NCBI GenBank assembly: GCA_004352715.1
Contig: SCFE01000110.1
Span: 197,220-261,219 of the forward strand
DNA from: Hofstenia miamia
Taxonomy: Eukaryota > Xenacoelomorpha > Acoela
Direction: 5' to 3'
DNA length: 64,000 nucleotides
Of this stretch, positions 36,101-47,884 are shown one piece after another (the first letter of the stretch is position 1; each line of letters starts with the position of its first letter). Below the pieces are notes generated by a model. The model searched no databases, had not been told where the DNA came from, and was given only the letters and a program-made list of their open reading frames with translations. The translations under genes were made by a program, and so were the position numbers.

Positions 36101-36975
36101 TTCATGAGCACAGTTATTAAATTGTTGGGTTTTGATTTTACCATCATTGAGGTTAACAACAGTTCGAAATAGCTCAGAATTCTTAAAATTTCAAAAATCT
36201 TAAGCTGATCTTACTTTCATTTTTTCTGTTAAAATTGTCTTCACATCGAATAAGTAAATTTCAAAAACATTATTACATTAAATAAATTCCTACAACAATT
36301 TTTACGAATATGCTTGCTAGACATTTAAAAGTCTACTAAATGATGTATAGAATTATCATGGATTGTTTATAAGAAATGTATCTAAAATGCAACATAGCTC
36401 CAACACATTCCTAAACACAGGTCTATTGTATCTAAGACCTTTAAATATTTTTAGGATTTTAATTGATTTTAAAAATTTTAAGAAAGGCTACTAAAATATA
36501 TTTGGATGCAGTTTTAGAAAAGCTTATGCCAAAAATTCTCATAAATAATCAATTATATTCGATCTCAAGACTAAATAATTTTGCAATTCCGATCCCGGGA
36601 TAAAAAAATTAGTTTGGATTGCAAACCTTACTATAGATGTATCATAGTAGACTCCTTGGCTTTCTCTTAACACACGCACAGGTCGGGCGTGTGTGCTAGA
36701 AAAAAGATGGTTAGAAGACAGCAAAGTCAATTAGAGCATCGTTTGTATCTCATAACGCCCTTGTGACGGATGGAAAGTTCCTTCTAGAAATTACAGGCAA
36801 AAAATTTGTTGAAAGTTGCTTGTGATTGTCAAATTTTTCTTTGTGCCAAAACTGAAGTCAGGCCAATGGTATTGTTGCATGATTAAGGAGTGGGATATCG
36901 CAGAAAATGTAAAATCATTGTGCTAACATACTTAACAAAAATATTTAACTAATTGACGCAAGCCGAAGTATTATA
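33158..36975 (-). other. Gene B intron 3, distal part
   Basis: Noncoding. It contains an old relative (about 34245-34360) of the MITE at 63839-63947, and a ~600-base dispersed repeat at about 36090-36700 shared with 59340-59960. A lysine-rich stretch at 34600-34740 has no readable family. Short minus-strand ORFs at 35064-35318 and 35848-36057 show no features. Confidence 0.5.
36090..36700. repeat. Dispersed ~600-bp repeat (shared with 59.3-60.0 kb)
   Basis: Partner of the repeat at 59340-59960, located in intron 3 of gene B. No coding seen. Confidence 0.8.
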
Positions 36976-38283
36976 CAGCCTTGATCATAAAAGTTCAACA
37001 ACTCTACAAAACCGCATAGTAGTTAAGATTTTCGGTTCATTACAAACAAACTGTGGACATTAAAACGTTATAAGGCAACAAACCAGTTATAAGAGTGTCT
37101 TTAGTATTTAGTTGGGTAGCCATGGTTCTTGATAACTTTTTTAACTGGGTTAAACAATGAATTGAACAAAGTCGATGTATAATCTACTGAAATTTTGAAA
37201 TATTCTGTTTCAATAACTCGCCACAATTCTTCTAAATTTCGAATCTGGTGTTCTCCAACGTTTTGTTTCAAGATCTCCCATAAATTCTCTATAATATTGA
37301 GGTCAGAGGAACATGGTGGCCAATTTGAAAGAAGAGCTATCCCTCAAGTTCCATGAACGCTTTTACTTCAGAAGAAATATAACAAGTTGCATTGTCTTGT
37401 TGCAGCATTTGATCATCCTGCATTAGAGGCAATATTTTTTGTCGCAAAACATCAATATACGTATTTCGGACCATTCATTGTTCCATCAATTTTTTCAAGT
37501 GTTCTGAGACCATTATGCCAAATTGCTCCGAAAACCATAATGGATTTTTGTTTTGAGGGCTCCCTCTGGCACAGATATTTGCGGTTTTCGCGGAATTTGG
37601 CACCTTTTGGACGTCGAACAATGTGAACACGACCGTTTTTGAGCTGTACACCACATTCATCACTGAATATGACCTTTGCCAGTCAGCAATCGTGTTATTT
37701 TTTAGGCTCTTGCAAAACTTCAATTTTGCTGCAATCTGTAATTTTGTCAGAGTCGGTTTTCTAGGGCCCCTACACCCGAATAATCCATATTTTCGTAGTA
37801 TCCGACGAATGCTGGAATCGCTGTATTTGTTTCCGTCAGCCCAGTCTCTTTTTAGTTGTTTACTTGTGAGTTTTGGGCAAATAATTGAAAGCCTTCTTAG
37901 TGTTTGTTGTGATTTTTCTGTCGACTTTGAGGGCATGCCAGAGGTAATTTTTGCTTTATTCTGCCATCTTTTTGTATACAGATATAATCGAGTGTACTAT
38001 ATTTCTTGACATTTGTAACTGTTCCGAAATTTTCATCTCTGGCATTTTTCAAGAAATTTCGAGATGACCAAATTTCGCATTTGAGAGCTGTGCGTTTTTC
38101 CAGGCATACTTTTACAAATATCAGAAATATTGACTTAAATTTCAGTTAGAGCAAAAGGCAATGACATCTTGTTTCAAATTTTGTGCTTTGTTTTTGACAA
38201 GTATCTAATTACATTTGTCAAAATGAGTGTTGAACTCAACGCATGAAAATGGCGTGATTGCTTAACATTTATGATCAAGGCTG
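36976..38283 (-). mobile_element. Tc1-family transposon, full length but decayed
   Basis: A 1308-bp element flanked by TA, ends CAGCCTTGATCATAAA on both sides. The minus strand encodes a Tc1 transposase in broken frames: a helix-turn-helix near 38000 (ISEQLQMSRNIVHSII), a second DNA-binding domain RRLSIICPKLTSKQL then SDSSIRRILRKYGL, and the catalytic triad. The triad is the Asp in VIFSDECGV (about 37660), the Asp in QQDNATC (about 37395), and SSDLNIIENLWE (about 37290) with 34-type spacing between D and E. Frameshifts near 37940, 37690, 37480 and 37330 prevent a continuous protein. It sits in intron 3 of gene B. Confidence 0.92.
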
Positions 38284-38481
38284 TAATTTCAGGTAACATA
38301 TTTATACAGTTATGTGCAACTTCTAACAGTTAATATTATTTGCTGAAATTTAATCTAATTTTGTATGGTTTTAATTAAAAATTTATCACGTAAGCACCAA
38401 GAAATAATAAAAAAACATTTGTGCATTTTCAGGTCCACCCTAATGTATATATATAAAATTATCAATATATGCATTACTTAC

Positions 38482-39236
38482 TAGTGTTCAAACGTTGTTC
38501 TTCGAAGATCGGAATTGCAATCGAAATTGTACCAGACGCTGCCGCAACCTGACTAGTTCCTGCTCCGATTAATAATTAAATTTACTTTTGGAAACAGAAG
38601 TGTTTGTGGAACGCTATGAGGGAAATGAAATTTAGGATTTTGAGCAAGTTTAGACTGGAGAAATTTTAAAAGAAGCATTTAGGAAAATTGCGCAGAAATC
38701 CAACCGAGAAATGGTATTAAATAGAATCCTTTTAGCGTATTCCGTGTCATTCCCATAGAATTCCTCTAAAGAAAAGCTTCCAAACCCAACATATACTATG
38801 GTTTCGTTTTTACATTTGTCAAGAAATGCATCTGTTTCAGGTGGAATTGCATTTTCTTGGTTGAAGACAGGACCAAAAAAATTCCACCATTTTGGGATTC
38901 ACACCAATTCAGGATAAAGTGCATTTGAAACGAGAAAATACGTTGGAAGTTCATATCGAAATTTTCCATAATACAAATTGGCGATTGACATCCTAGTTAG
39001 ATTATGAAAACTTAAAGTATTTTCAAAAAATTTGTTTTGATAATAGTAGGCTGCAATATTAAAGACTTGATATTCCAGCCAATTAAAAATTGAGAACGTA
39101 CTAATTGCTGACCTTGGAGAAAGACAACTATATTCATTGGTGGTTGTGGCAAGTATGCTGAACTTTATGACCATTAAAGGAACTTTCCTTTTAAGTGATA
39201 AGATTACTCCGGCGGTTACTATATATTCTTGAATAA
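38482..39236 (-). pseudogene. Gene B exon 3 (acceptor/donor core), damaged
   Basis: Acceptor atatttag, donor gtaagt; 755 bases against 762 in gene A, a 7-base deficit explained by a 2-base and a 5-base deletion. It reads VIQEYIVTAGVILSLKRKVP, YELPTYFLVSNALYP, a TGA at 38899, then IPKWWNFFGP, ETIVYVGFGSFSLEE (start of the donor-binding half), a TAA at 38650, NPKFHFPHSVPQTLLFPK, and finally GAGTSQVAAASGTISIAIP. The segment matching LIIHHGGAGTT in gene A is collapsed so that HHGG, which contacts the UDP-sugar phosphates, is gone. Confidence 0.88.
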
Positions 39237-41175
39237 CTAAATATAATATATTATATCATACTGTTTTGTATATTTATTGAATTCTGTATTAAAACAAATA
39301 AAAAGTTTTTCACAACCATGTTCTTTTTACAAAATGGTATTGGTTAAATATACTAGGTTGAGAATTTGAAAATATTAATAAGAAAAAAAATATATATATA
39401 GTGTGTATGTGGGTGTGCTAAAATGGGAGCAATAGAAAAACCACACAAAGAATTTGGTGGTCCAATCTTCCTTACATCTAATGCATGAGATTTGTGCACT
39501 CCTGACGACGATGTATTGCAAATTTAGCAAATATTCTGGATGCAATATACATATATCTTTTGCTTTATTTCAACTTTTTGGTAATGAAAAGTGTTGTATG
39601 AAGTTCCTGAAAAACGAATTTTACAAAAGCATTGTTCTGTCTGAAATCAAGATCACTAATTGTAATCGAATGTTTTCCTATCGTTGACTTAGCATTTGAA
39701 TTTTTATGTTCTAATTCAATTTATATTTTAAAACATACATCACGCAACATATTTCTCGCAGAATTTATGTAAAATGTGTGGAGCAAGTAAAGGTAACTAT
39801 TGGTCATTAACCTATGTGTAGCCCTTTCAGAAAACAAATGTGTGATATTGAATTCTAAAGAATATTGGAAATCATTGACTACGTAGTATCAGCTTATGAA
39901 CTATATATTATACAAAACCATCAAAAAACTTTACATCACGTCCTGTACCTCGACACGTAGCTGATGCAATATCAAATTAAAATGATTGGATTATGCAATT
40001 GATCAATGAACATATTCGCTAAATAAGAATTGCTTACTTCCATTTCATTTTTTTTCTAATAGCTCGCTACAATCGAAACATTAGAAACCGATTTTAGATG
40101 TACATGCAGATGTCTGGAATGTAGTTTTATAGGTAGATTGAAAGAGATGACACTTGAAAAAAATATTGCTTTAATTGTTTGCACCATAAAAGAATATCTT
40201 TTAATACACTTGTAAATTTTACATTAACTATATACATGATTTTAAAAGTTGGGCTTATTTTTTATACTCCAATATGCGACACTCTTTTGACTGTTATTTC
40301 CAAAGAGAAATTTCGACAAATTGAGAAAATTCAAGCTAATTCATTGAAAGAATTCTTTATCAATATTTTAGGAAGAACATTCATTTTGAAGCCTGAAAAC
40401 TTAAAGATTGTTGTAAGGAGGTCAATGTATAGTTTAATTAAGAAAGCAAAAGATATAAATGATATTGTCAAAATTTTTCTTGCCGCGGAATTTGTATTTT
40501 TGCATGATACTATTGATATTGATGCTCTCAATAACATTTTTATCAGAGAAAGTACACTGCACTTCTCAAGTATATACATGTAAATATAATTGCACAAAAT
40601 TTTTCATCGAAATTTAAGCAATGTAAACCTTTTGACGGTGTCCTTTATCAACCAACACAGCACTCCTATTGATATTCTAATATATAATCAAGGCTTCCCA
40701 CAAATGAGTATATTGCTCTAAAAAAGTACTCTCTTCCTATATTTGGACAGGCTAAGCAGTTTTTTTATAATATTTTATTTGAAAATTATACAAAGGTTTT
40801 CCTGGTAATTCGATTAAACATGGTTTCACCAATATCAGATCCATAATTCGAATATTTTTTAAAACTTAAACGGATTCTAATCGATAAATTATGTCACCAA
40901 ATTAATAGAATGGTTTTCTATTACGACGGCCTTGTATATTTAGTAAGCCTTGCTCTTTATTATATAAATATAAATTGATAGGTTAAAAATTTCAATTTCA
41001 CTATTTCCCACAAAAAATTTTTGCTACGAATTAGTTTACTAACACAGAGTCTCTATATAACACAATTTTAGTTTATTGAAATGCATAATGAATGTTTCAC
41101 AAATCATATTATAATGAATATTACAATGCACTCTGTGTACTTCTTAATCATATAATAAACAAAAATCAAAGATTG

Positions 41176-41216
<41 letters not shown>

Positions 41217-41223
41217 ATATATT

Positions 41224-41258
<35 letters not shown>

Positions 41259-42891
41259 TCATTGTAATGTTCATACATATTCATATCTATACAAAATCAA
41301 GTTGTTACAATATTTCAGAATAATTTTTTAACCTACCTTATATCAAAATTTTTCGTTTGTAACGAATCGTAACAAAAACGGAATTGAGTTTAATTTTTAA
41401 AACCGTCTGAAACGAATTATTTACACATCACAATTCTATTATGAAAACTGCTATCAATACCATTACAATCAAACAAAGTTGACTGTTAAGTAACAACCTC
41501 AATTACTTATTAGTCAATACAACTGATTTATAGTTTTGCCGTTCTTGCTAATTATGTTAGCTTGGAGTAATAAAGCACTGATGTAAAATTTGTTATAACT
41601 CTTAGGCGTATCAAAAATCCTTTGCCCGCACAGTCCTACTTTAGATCGCTATTTCTAATTCTGCATGTTGGGATACTATAGTTATTAATTAATATAACAT
41701 ATATCACAGACAATAAAAGTATTCCATGTATTCAAATTTGGATAAATTATAACATTATAACAGAATTTTCATAATTTACAATATGAAGAAGATCTAAGAA
41801 TTTTTATATTTTGGATAAATTTAAAAATCAAAATGTCCTAAAGGTAATATGTGACAGAAAATATCCTAGCCAATAAAAACATGCTGTTTAGTGCGTTTTA
41901 CCGATATCGCCTTAAGCATTTACAATTTGTTTGCCAAAAAATTCATGAAATTATATGAATATTTGGGTGTAAATGATATATACGTTTCAGTTTTAATTCA
42001 GTTTTACAATTTTTATTATATTCAGTTTTAGTTTCAATTTTGTTCAATTGATTTCTGTATCCTTTGTTTCAGTTTCACTTTCAGTCTTAGTTTCAGATTC
42101 AGTTCAACACACTATATATATATATATATAAGTATATTTGAATTAAAATAAAATAAAATATTTTACTAACCAACACATTTCGAGATTCATATTTTTCATT
42201 TCCAGATGATGAAAAGTTGTTTTTTTACCTACAAATTCAAAATATATTTAGCTTACGAATGGCTTGTTCAGTAATGGTCTTTCAAATAATTTAATTGCAA
42301 TATTTTCTGCTATTGATGTTTCGTGAAGTTAAATATATATTTTAAAGTTATTTTTTATTGGTGTCAGTGCATGAAAGAATATTTCCGAACTAAGATGACC
42401 TCGAATATTCTCAACTTTTCTCCTACTTCAATGTCTGGTTTCACTCGATGTGTAATTAATTACATTCATCACAGATGTAAATATCAGGATTGCCTTTATA
42501 TGTTGTGTGGATTGTAGTTTGTTTTGTACATAGTGCAACATGTTGTGTTGGACATAAATTCCAATCCTATAAAATTAACAGTGTTGCCTTCATCCAAAAA
42601 AATAGGTTTGAATTATATCTTCTTAATTTGTTATAAAATTGCTTACAAAATACAAAAAAGCTAAAATATTGGACATGGGGTGCAATTTAAATGTAAATTT
42701 TTAAAAATTCAAAAAAAACAAATATTGCACGACTATTTAGTATTAGCAGTTCTATATTTTCAAGAAATATCCTCCACGTTAATCCAGGCATTATTTAGAA
42801 TTTATATTTTATATTAAAGCTATAACGCACGAAACAATAAATATATCTATGAAAATCCGAAAACCCTTGACATTGTGACAGCACGCCTTAA
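39237..42891 (-). other. Gene B intron 2, proximal part
   Basis: Noncoding, AT-rich. It contains two (TA)n tracts with a short break (about 41178-41257), a smaller (TA)n near 42112-42130, and the block 41665-42490 that is paralogous to 19735-20215 at locus C. A 134-codon ORF at 40179-40583 faintly recalls the end of a LINE RT (FRQIEKIQANSLKEF) but is not called. Confidence 0.5.
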
Positions 42892-43282
42892 CCCTACGAC
42901 TACCAGAATTTCTTTATACTATTAACTCCCACGCCGGTCAATTGACCGGTATTTGATGAAACTCGTTTTGGTGGTTTTTGTTCAAACATTCAAACAAAAA
43001 ATACATTTTTTGGAGAAAATATATAAGCGTTTTGTTTAAATTGCATTTAATTTGTATTGGTCATATGTTATGTTTTCATAAAATTGAACAGTTCGGGAGT
43101 TCAGGTATAATACTAATTATATTTAATTGTGTAAGAGCAAGATACTCCGAACTTTCACCAATGTAAATATGCATATAGTTCTAAGATTACACGAAGTTTC
43201 CCATTTAATAGTTTAGCTCATAAAAAATAAACGCAAAACGTAATTGTCTTACCTGTCAATTGACCGGCATGGGAGCTCTAGT
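42892..43282. mobile_element. piggyBac-type MITE
   Basis: Flanked by TTAA on both sides (42888-42891, 43283-43286). Ends are related inverted: CCCTACGACTACCAG and, reversed, CACTAGAGCTCCCAT. Each end has a subterminal palindrome (CCGGTCAATTGACCGG left; gtcaattgaccgg right). The 391-bp body has no transposase. TTAA targeting and CCCTA..CCAG-type ends are characteristic of piggyBac elements. Confidence 0.82.
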
Positions 43283-44319
43283 GTTAATTAACATTGATAA
43301 TCTATTTACCTAAAACAAAATAGCTTAGGTTAATTACTGCTCTCATGAGGTTTAGACCATATTATTGGCAAAAAATAGATATTTAGAGAATTTGAAAGAT
43401 TTTAAAAAAAATATGACATTTCTTGAAAGGTAATTAAGATTTTTACGTACATCCGACAAAATATATTTTTAGGGAATACTTAGGGCATTTTCAACAATGC
43501 AGCTTTAGCTGTGGTCTGGATATAGTAAATTTAAACTAGATGGAATGTGTGCGGTTATATTTTTAGGCAAACGTTAGGCTTGTATATAGCATGAAGACTT
43601 AGTAGTTGAACTCTTAATAGACATGGTCCACCAGGTTTCCTTCGTTGTCAATCGTAGGGTCTAGCACTTGGTTTTGAATGAGTTGATTCTGGAAATCAAA
43701 ACCCAATTATGTCTCTGCCTTCAAGAAACTTGTGAGCCTCCCGAATTTTGGGAAGTACTAGTACTTCCTTTTAGTTGTAATATAAATGGAAATTTTGTTG
43801 TGGTTGATGAGGATAATAATTTATATTCGAATATTTGCGAATTGTCTTATTTAAAGTTATTTGATAATATTCTTGACTAATTTTTTTTGCAAATCACAGT
43901 TTTTCTGCTTGAGACTAGTGTGAAACCAAATTGTTTCATATCTTATCCATTTAACCAAGATAACAAAAATATAGTAGCTGTATAGAAACTAAATAAATAT
44001 TACAAAAAATATTCATCGCATTTTCTCATGAAAGTTTTTAATTTAATGGAAATACGTTCATATTACTTTTCTTTGTTACTATTGATAACAGAAAGTTTTA
44101 GAACAAAAGTTTTTCTAGTTGATATAGAATTTTTAATTGTTAAAATTTCAGGAGTTTGAAAATCGAACGCAATAAAATGAAATAGAAATAGATGTATTCT
44201 TCTACTTAAAAAACTGGATATAGAAAAGAATGGCTACAATTTAATGAATTGTAAATCATTTCTTAAATTGATATCCTACGAATATCAATCATGTATATTC
44301 CCTTATAATATAAGACATA
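43283..44319. other. Gene B intron 2, middle part
   Basis: Nothing firm. A 70-codon ORF (43668-43880) contains LCLQETCEPPEF, weakly like the LQET motif of LINE endonucleases, but no other motif supports it. Confidence 0.4.
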
Positions 44320-45500
44320 AAGGGTGGTCCATAAAAATGCATCCAGTTTTTGAAAACCTTATATCTCAGTTATGACAAGTCGTAGAAACTTACACTTAGT
44401 TTCATTTTAAACGCCAGAATATGTTCTTCAAATGTGTAAAATCTCATGTCAATCAGAAAAATAGTTTATGTACAGGCAACACAAAACTAAGAGGGACTAG
44501 TGTTGCGCACATCAGAAATCAAATTTGAATGTTAAAAAATAATTATTACTAATTATAATTAAACTATTAGTAAAAACCACTGACTCTTAATATTACATAT
44601 TACCTTTATTAAACCACAAACAGAATAATTTTACTATAAATAATGTTTTAATCATTTCTGGTTTGTTTTTCAGTACAGTGCCACTCTGAGTAATACGGTC
44701 ACGTAATGCTTGTAGGTCAGTTGGAGGAGATTTAAAAACTTTGTTCTTCATATAACCCCATGAAATAACTCGCAGGGAGTTAAATCTGGACTATGGAGTG
44801 GCCATTCTTCATCAAATCGGATTCCGACTAAGCTATTTCGAAAAACATCTCTCAACCTGTTTTTTACCTGGATTCCTCTAGGGCATGGAGCTCCGTCCTG
44901 CATCCACTATATTTTTCGTAATCTAGCACCATAACCGATTGCAAGACTAGAACCACAAGGCCCCATCCAAACGGAAACCTTTTCACGGCAGAATTTCTTT
45001 TGAAAAATATTATTTGGGGATGTTTATAAGGTGAATAAGTTCTACTATTTTGATGATTTACAGTACCATTCATGTGAAAAGCTGCCTCATCTGAAATCAT
45101 CAGTAAATCTTTCATGTTTGTTAAGAAACCAAGTACAAACGGTAACTCTCCGTTCAAAGTCAGTATCTAATAATTATTGACGAATCTTTGCCTTATAAGC
45201 AAATACTCCCAGATCCTTTTTAATAATTTTAACTACTGTTGACCGTGATAAGTCTGTTCCGTGTTGTCTTATTGAGAAATTTTCATTCAGCTCGAAACTA
45301 TTCAATATTTTCTGGTATTCTTTTAGTAATACGCCTTCCGGAGTTATTCTTATTCCTGTTTAGAACTGTTCCATGAATAGAAAATTTCATAACAGTATTG
45401 CTAACTGTTTTTCTGGGTACACTTCTTCCTTCAAAACATTCTTGATTAAAATGAGACTAAGATTAAGTTTCTACGATTTGTATTTACTGAGTTACTAATT
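44320..45500 (-). pseudogene. mariner/IS630-type transposase remnant
   Basis: Minus-strand fragments in several frames follow the order of an insect-type mariner/IS630-Tc1 transposase: FEGRSVPRKTVSNTVMKF (paired-like HTH, about 45440-45385), RITKRIPENIE, RSTVVKIIKKDLGVFAYKAK (about 45255-45195), then ISDEAAFHMNGTVNHQNSRT with the first catalytic Asp (about 45105-45045). QDGAPCPRGIQVKNRLRDVF with the second Asp lies at about 44903-44840, and EEWPLHSPDLTPCELF with the third at about 44805-44760. The tail WGYMKNKVFKSPPTDL follows. Frameshifts and stops make it inactive. The 3' end near 44320 reads GGGTGGTCCATAAAAATGC; the 5' end is lost near 45500, so no TIR pair or target duplication is seen. 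Confidence 0.85.
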
Positions 45501-45660
45501 TACCATCAGTGGTTCACTGTTGGCTATGAGTGGCTGCAATTGCCACTACTGCCACTAATTCTCCCGCTGTGGTCCACTGATGAGGACTGGCGCCACCAAT
45601 CCCACTCATTCTCCACCATTGGATCACTGGTGGTGGCTACGTATGAAAATCCATCATAAT
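45501..45660. repeat. GC-richer block of CCACTN/AGTGG words
   Basis: About 140 bases in which ccact, agtgg and ccacca words recur on both strands, in contrast to the AT-rich surroundings. It abuts the truncated mariner. Origin unknown. Confidence 0.45.
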
Positions 45661-45900
45661 ACTGATATATATGGTTCATGGATTTAGGTTTCAAATTTTT
45701 CAATCGAACAATGCAAATATATTTCAAGCGCATTACATATTCTACCAAAACTATGCAACAGTTTTTTACTTTAACTTATTCATTAAAATGAGGCTATCAT
45801 GTTTCAATTGATCTGGTGCTTGTCAGTATTTTGTGAAGGTATTTCAAAATATAGGAATTTCTTTACAATTTATAATACCTAGTATTGAACAAAAACATAC

Positions 45901-45972
45901 CGACTAAATCAATATCATCAAAACGCTCATCATTGAAGATAATGTGAAGTAATTTGTCAATTTCTCTGTTTA
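45901..45972 (-). pseudogene. Gene B exon 2 remnant (3' 72 bases)
   Basis: The donor end of exon 2 (gtatgt) and the last 24 codons (KLLHIIFNDERFDDIDLV region) are kept, differing from locus C at one base. The identity stops dead at 45972 where P/THAP9-like transposon sequence begins, so about 190 bases of the exon are lost. Downstream intron sequence (45673-45900) also matches locus C with more differences. Confidence 0.85.
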
Positions 45973-46202
45973 TGATGATAAAACTATTAGATGGATTTAT
46001 GATCAATTGTTCCTCCGTCTCTTTTTACCAACGTATTATTTAAATTACTCCCGATATGTAGACTTACTTGAAACCATCACGCAAGTCTGACAAAGTCTTC
46101 ATGAGATTGTTGTTAACTTTGTGCCTCATCTTTGACGATCTATGCATCAATCAACGTTTGTTTACAATGCTGCAAGATGAATATCCATTGCTAGGCAAGC
46201 AT

Positions 46203-47884
46203 TAGAGATGAGCGCGGTGCGGATTAATCCACGGAGTCCGCGGTTAACCGCGGTGCGGTGCGGTTGCGGATACGTTTTCTGCGGTGCGGTTGCGGTTTGT
46301 TGATTTGTAAATTAATGTGAATCTGGCGTATAGCTGCCTGCGACTGTGAATGTCGCGTGCGTCATTACACGAAATTTAATTAAATGTATTTACAAGCCCT
46401 CTAGCGGAGTTCAGTGAAAGTAAACTATTACAAAATATTATTTGAAATTAAATGAACTCAATTTATTGCAATGTTTGAACTAATAGCTCCGGTCCAATGA
46501 CGCATTATCACTCTCAATACAAACCCTTGAAATAGAAATCCTTCGCTTCCAAAATTATATTTGAATTACCAGCCATGCAGGGTTTCTGGAAACAAACACT
46601 CTCAATTGAATGGCAATTGTACAGAAAATGAGTGAAGGGATTACAATCAAATAACGTGTAATTGATTTGTCATGTGACAGCCAATCAAATTCCGACGCAC
46701 GGTTTTTGAAAACAGTCGATCTGCATCTCACAACTTGCGCCATGGCCAACCTGAATAAGCACCTAGTACTTTCGAAGCTCAACAATGGAGAACTCGGTAC
46801 TGAGACGTGTTCGGGCAAAAGCGAAATTTGGAAACACTTTAAGCGGGTTACAATGGCCGAAAAACCAGTTGATTGGGTTATTTGTTCTTCGTGCAAAGAA
46901 GCTTTTCACCACAACCCCCATTCGACAGGGACCTCATTTTTAACTCAACACTTTGGCAAGTGCAAAAAAACTCCAAGTACGTCGATTTCGTCATTTTTTG
47001 CTCCACAAAAGGTCCCTGTTTTGTCACTTCAAGATAAAAGGAAAGTCACAGATGCGTTAGTTTCCATGTGTTCTACGGACATGAGGCCTTTCACTGCTGT
47101 TTCTGGAAGTGGTTTTTCCGAATTTGCCGAGGCCATTTACAAAATTGGATACTCTCATGGTCGCCAAGATTTGCCAGAGGTACCAATTTGCGAAATGCTT
47201 CCACATCGAACGACTGTTTCAAATGCTTTGAAAGAAAAGGCGAAAAAGAACCGTGCTGCTTTCAAAGAATTCATTGTTTCAAAAAATATGAATCGGTTTG
47301 CCATCACTCTAGACTTCTGGACAAACGAATTTTCTAGTGACTCCTATGTTACAGTTACCATGCACTTCATCAGTAACTTTAAACTGAAGTGGATTTCTTT
47401 GGCAACTAGACGTTTTAACCAGTCAAAGACTTCAGAAGTCATTGTGGATTTTATCAAAAATCTTCTGGAAGAATTCGCTGTTCCGGAAAATNGGCATCGG
47501 AGGCGACCAGTGAACGAATTTTCTCTGCTTCGGGGCGCATTTTAGAAGAACGGCGCCAGAACATGGAACCAGATACTCTTGAAGCAATTCTTTTCAACAA
47601 GCACTTCAGCCAAGCATTTTAATCGGTGCTAATTTGCCATTCGTCCACTTTGCCAGGAAGTAAAATTTCATTTGTACAACCTTACATATGTGATAACCTT
47701 TGTAGTATTATTTTTTTTAAAAAGTTTAAATTCTCCTTGTATTTTTTGCGGAGTCTTGCGGATATAATGAAAGTTCTTGCGGAGCGGTGCGGTTGCGGTG
47801 GAAATTCTTGCGGTGCGGTGCGGTTCGAAATCTGATCTTGCGGTGCGGTTGCGGTTTAAAATTTTGACTCCGCGCTCATCTCTA
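46203..47884 (+). mobile_element. hAT element with perfect 8-bp target duplication
   Basis: Termini TAGAGATGAGCGCGG and, reversed, TAGAGATGAGCGCGG, flanked by GCAAGCAT at 46195-46202 and again at 47885-47892. Subterminal regions carry many gcggtgcggttgcgg words on both sides, likely transposase binding sites. An 8-bp duplication and short TIRs are the hAT hallmark. At 1682 bp it is shorter than complete hATs, because the middle of its transposase is missing at a single N (47492). Confidence 0.95.
46742..47622 (+). pseudogene. BED-finger hAT transposase, centre missing
   Basis: A start at 46742 (MANLNKHLVLSKL) is chosen because the BED zinc finger follows directly: SEIWKHFKRV, WVICSSCKEAF, STGTSFLTQHFGKC (about residues 28-80). 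Then come a linker ending FFAPQKV and the N-terminal RNase H segment with VSNALKEKAKKNR and FAITLDFWTNEFSSDSYVTV, which holds the first catalytic Asp. The frame breaks at the N at 47492. Just after it the hAT_C end appears in another frame: ASEATSERIFSASGRIL, then LEAILFNKHF and a stop. The rest of the RNase H fold and the insertion domain are absent. This may be a true internal deletion or an unfilled contig join, so full coding ability cannot be judged. Confidence 0.88.

Noticed and set aside
40179-40583. 134-codon ORF as a LINE reverse transcriptase tail
   Set aside because: FRQIEKIQANSLKEF is only vaguely like the K-x-x-x-x-Q segment after the RT thumb; no YxDD, LGV or other motif supports it.
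43668-43880. 70-codon ORF as a LINE endonuclease fragment
   Set aside because: LCLQET resembles one short endonuclease motif, but nothing upstream or downstream continues the domain.
45580-45600. Hammerhead core (ctgatgagg) near 45585
   Set aside because: No GAAA box or complementary stem follows at a workable distance; the word arises in a CCACT/AGTGG-rich block.
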